Part shown: positions 44,456 through 46,041 of the stretch, piece by piece
How positions within the stretch are numbered: the first letter of the stretch is position 1
Layout of the letters: each line of letters opens with the position of its first letter
Source: Phycisphaerae bacterium
GTDB lineage: Bacteria > Planctomycetota > Phycisphaerae > Sedimentisphaerales > Anaerohalosphaeraceae
Length of the DNA: 46,041 nucleotides
Reading direction: 5' to 3'
NCBI GenBank assembly: GCA_014859965.1
Contig: JACZKQ010000054.1
Span: 1 to 46,041, forward strand
Program-made: the position numbers and the translations under genes
The notes under the pieces: model-generated
The model's database searches: none
What the model was told of the DNA's origin: nothing
What the model saw: the letters and a program-made list of their open reading frames with translations, nothing else

Positions 44456-44782
44456 TTAGTCCCCCTGGTTGCCTGTGCTTTTGAAGACGTACGGGAAGGG
44501 ATCGAAGTCGTGTTGCAGGATATTCGGAAGGTTATTAACGTATTTCCCAGACTGCCAATCGACCCCGCCAAGTGTATTCCCCACAGGTTTGGCTTCGATG
44601 ACTCCAACAGCTTTCCGATTGACCTTCAGGATATAATCGGCAACTCCTCTCCTGAACGGAAATTCTCGTATGACGACACCCGTCCCAGCAGCTGGATTGA
44701 GTTGCCCGTAATCATGGACAACCCATCCAGCCTCCTGAAGCATCGCGTCGACCAGCCTTCGTACATCCTCTTCTGGCGTCAT
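44456..44782 (-). pseudogene. N-terminal relic of a second hsdR (EcoEI-type)
   Basis: From ATG 44782 (GGGA just before it) 108 residues resemble the beginning of EcoEI-type R subunits: RLVDAMLQEAGWVVHDYGQL, REFPFRRGVADYILKV and AVGVIEAKPVGNTLGGVDWQ, which is the PD-(D/E)xK motif (Asp in ADY, Glu-x-Lys in EAK), then PFPYVFKSTG. The coding frame stops there, precisely where the intact protein would continue into its helicase part. It is a different family from the full-length HsdR downstream, so it is the stump of an older or incoming system, not a duplicate. The frame continues open upstream to 44884 without resemblance. Confidence 0.75.
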
Positions 44783-45144
44783 TCCCGCTCTCTTACACAC
44801 CAAATCTCTCTCCAAGGGTCCTTTTCTGCCGATTCTATCCCAAGCACGCCCTGTAATCAATAGAAATGAACAGGAAATAAACACAATGTGACCGAAATCT
44901 CCTCACCCAATCTCCATTTGGTATTCCCATGTATCCCGCTCATTCAATGCTCAAAAGAAGCGGCGGACATAGGTTTTTCCACTGGTATCCGTCAGTACTA
45001 GTGTTTGCGACGTTTCTGAACTCTTTAGCAAAGCGGTGGCAACAAGCTATTCTGGGGTTCATTTGCTTTTTCTTTCTGAATAATCCTAGCTGCTCATTGC
45101 CTTTTCCTGTACAATACTGTCTATGAACAGACTTCAGGGAATCA
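44783..45144. other. Divergent region between the hsdR relic and a nuclease-like gene
   Basis: 362 bp. The frame upstream of the hsdR relic (to 44884) and a plus-strand frame 44929-45126 are open but have no family character or ribosome site, so I call them non-coding. A TACAAT at 45110-45115 could be a -10 box for the gene starting at 45145 or 45208, but no -35 box sits at proper distance. No repeat or RNA gene seen. Confidence 0.4.
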
Positions 45145-46026
45145 GTGACAGGTAGCTATGCAAACCCGAAGCACCCAACCTTCAAATTCCAGTTAGATAT
45201 CAGGTTCATGATGACAGCAAACCCGAAGGAGTACTTGGGCACGAAGTTCTTTGATAAGCTAATTGGCGGTCATCGAGAATGGCTGATGGGATTTGACAAA
45301 GTCTACTTGGAGACATGGCAAAATCTTTTCACTAAGAACAACTCAGAAGCAGCTTTGTGTGAGGCAGCAACACGAAAGTTGCTTTTCGACCATGGTTGCA
45401 ATGTCAAGCCTTTTGAAGATCCCAGTTCGGGTGGAGTAGATTTCAAATGCTCCAAAAATGGAAACACTTTTTATGCTGAAGCAACCTGCATAACGAAAAA
45501 CGTTGCTTCAGACAAAACTGGATTAACTCATTTGACCATACCTAATGAGGCAACGGACTACGCATATCTGACAAGAACAATCTGCCAAGAACTTAGCAAC
45601 AAGACCTCACAGTGCAGTGGGTTAGATGCCCCCTGCATCGTCGTAATAGGTACATGCCATTTTCAAGCGGGTTGTCTGTGTTTTGATGATCTAGCAGCAG
45701 AGGAATTACTCACAGGCAAGACACATATTACAAAGCGTATCGACAGGGACAGTGGAAAGGCAGTGGGAGAGTCTTATGAATTAACTCAGTTAGAATCAGC
45801 AGCCTTTATTAGACCGAATGCGAAATCACCGCACTTTATCGAACATGCCCGCTGTCCAATTTCTGCTGTGTTGCTCTGTGCTTTTGGAACCGATCCAATG
45901 CATACGGCAGGAATTTTGCATCCAGACCCTACTAATATATTCAACCGTGCTTTGCTACCTGACATTACTTTTTGTAGGTTAGTTGATGGTTATGCACGTG
46001 GTCCATTAGAAGTCGAGTGGATATGA
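45145..46026 (+). CDS. Putative PD-(D/E)xK-type nuclease (orphan)
   Basis: 293 residues from a GTG at 45145, or 272 from an ATG at 45208; neither has a strong ribosome site. After an N-terminal helical part comes a restriction-endonuclease-like core: Glu73 in SEAALCEAATRKLL, then Asp99 in SSGGVDFKCSKNG and Glu112 in FYAEATC (E-x-T where the classical motif has E-x-K). This arrangement of E, D and E-x-T is common in divergent nucleases of defence islands. The last 150 residues contain many Cys and His (CIVVIGTCHFQAGCLCF) but no regular zinc finger. It lies divergent to the type I restriction operon in AT-rich DNA. A nuclease or defence role is inferred, not proven. Confidence 0.6.
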   Translation: MTGSYANPKHPTFKFQLDIRFMMTANPKEYLGTKFFDKLIGGHREWLMGFDKVYLETWQNLFTKNNSEAALCEAATRKLLFDHGCNVKPFEDPSSGGVDFKCSKNGNTFYAEATCITKNVASDKTGLTHLTIPNEATDYAYLTRTICQELSNKTSQCSGLDAPCIVVIGTCHFQAGCLCFDDLAAEELLTGKTHITKRIDRDSGKAVGESYELTQLESAAFIRPNAKSPHFIEHARCPISAVLLCAFGTDPMHTAGILHPDPTNIFNRALLPDITFCRLVDGYARGPLEVEWI

Positions 46027-46041
46027 GAAGCGACCTATCAC

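Noticed and set aside
36102..46041. Search for an integrase gene and a second copy of the ssrA 3' end
   Set aside because: None seen by eye up to the right edge; the island's far boundary and recombinase are not claimed.
1..46041. CRISPR arrays and tRNA genes
   Set aside because: No regularly spaced repeats, and the only tRNA-like T arm (GGTTCGAATCC) belongs to the tmRNA.

Overview
The window looks like a GC-rich bacterial chromosome, most likely from a planctomycete (Phycisphaerae-like). This rests on gene content: an ECF sigma factor next to an anti-sigma/VWA chimera, secreted proteins of unknown family, Gfo/Idh/MocA oxidoreductases, and a tmRNA tag ending in AMAA. No 16S or marker gene is present, so the taxonomic call is an inference.

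Layout. (1) 1-6545, minus strand: a secreted protein, an ECF sigma factor, a 1129-residue anti-sigma-like/von Willebrand A fusion, and another secreted protein running off the left edge. (2) 6907-14273, plus: a bacterial alpha-2-macroglobulin with an intact thioester, translationally coupled to penicillin-binding protein 1C. (3) 14477-17889, plus: Gfo/Idh/MocA oxidoreductase, DegT aminotransferase, second Gfo/Idh/MocA oxidoreductase. (4) 17999-18815: a frameshifted, 3'-truncated IS630 transposase. (5) 19197-25006, plus: GntP-type permease, FAH-family dehydratase, ketoglutarate semialdehyde dehydrogenase and YjhG/YagF dehydratase, together an oxidative (Weimberg-type) pentonate pathway. (6) 34385-25043, minus: a tightly packed ten-gene operon with its own sigma-70-like promoter. 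It encodes FabZ, an inactive ketosynthase (CLF-like), an active ketosynthase, a nitroreductase, ACP, a ketoreductase, an inactive hotdog protein, two cysteine-rich radical SAM enzymes resembling tetraether/membrane-spanning lipid synthases, and a rhodanese-membrane protein. (7) 34508-35500: a membrane protein and a decayed glycosyltransferase fragment. (8) 35747-36101: tmRNA (ssrA) with a clear promoter. (9) From just after ssrA to the right edge: visibly more AT-rich DNA with a type I restriction-modification operon (hsdM, hsdS, hsdR, YgjP-like metallopeptidase), a relic of a second hsdR, an orphan protein, and a divergent nuclease-like gene. This is probably a genomic island inserted at ssrA; no integrase lies inside the window.

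The most interesting system is region 6. It pairs a type II PKS-like ketosynthase heterodimer and a catalytic/non-catalytic dehydratase pair with two Tes/MSS-like radical SAM enzymes. The operon has no recognisable enoyl reductase apart from a possible role for the nitroreductase-family flavoprotein. I infer that it builds an unusual, perhaps unsaturated, acyl chain which the radical SAM enzymes then join or cyclise.
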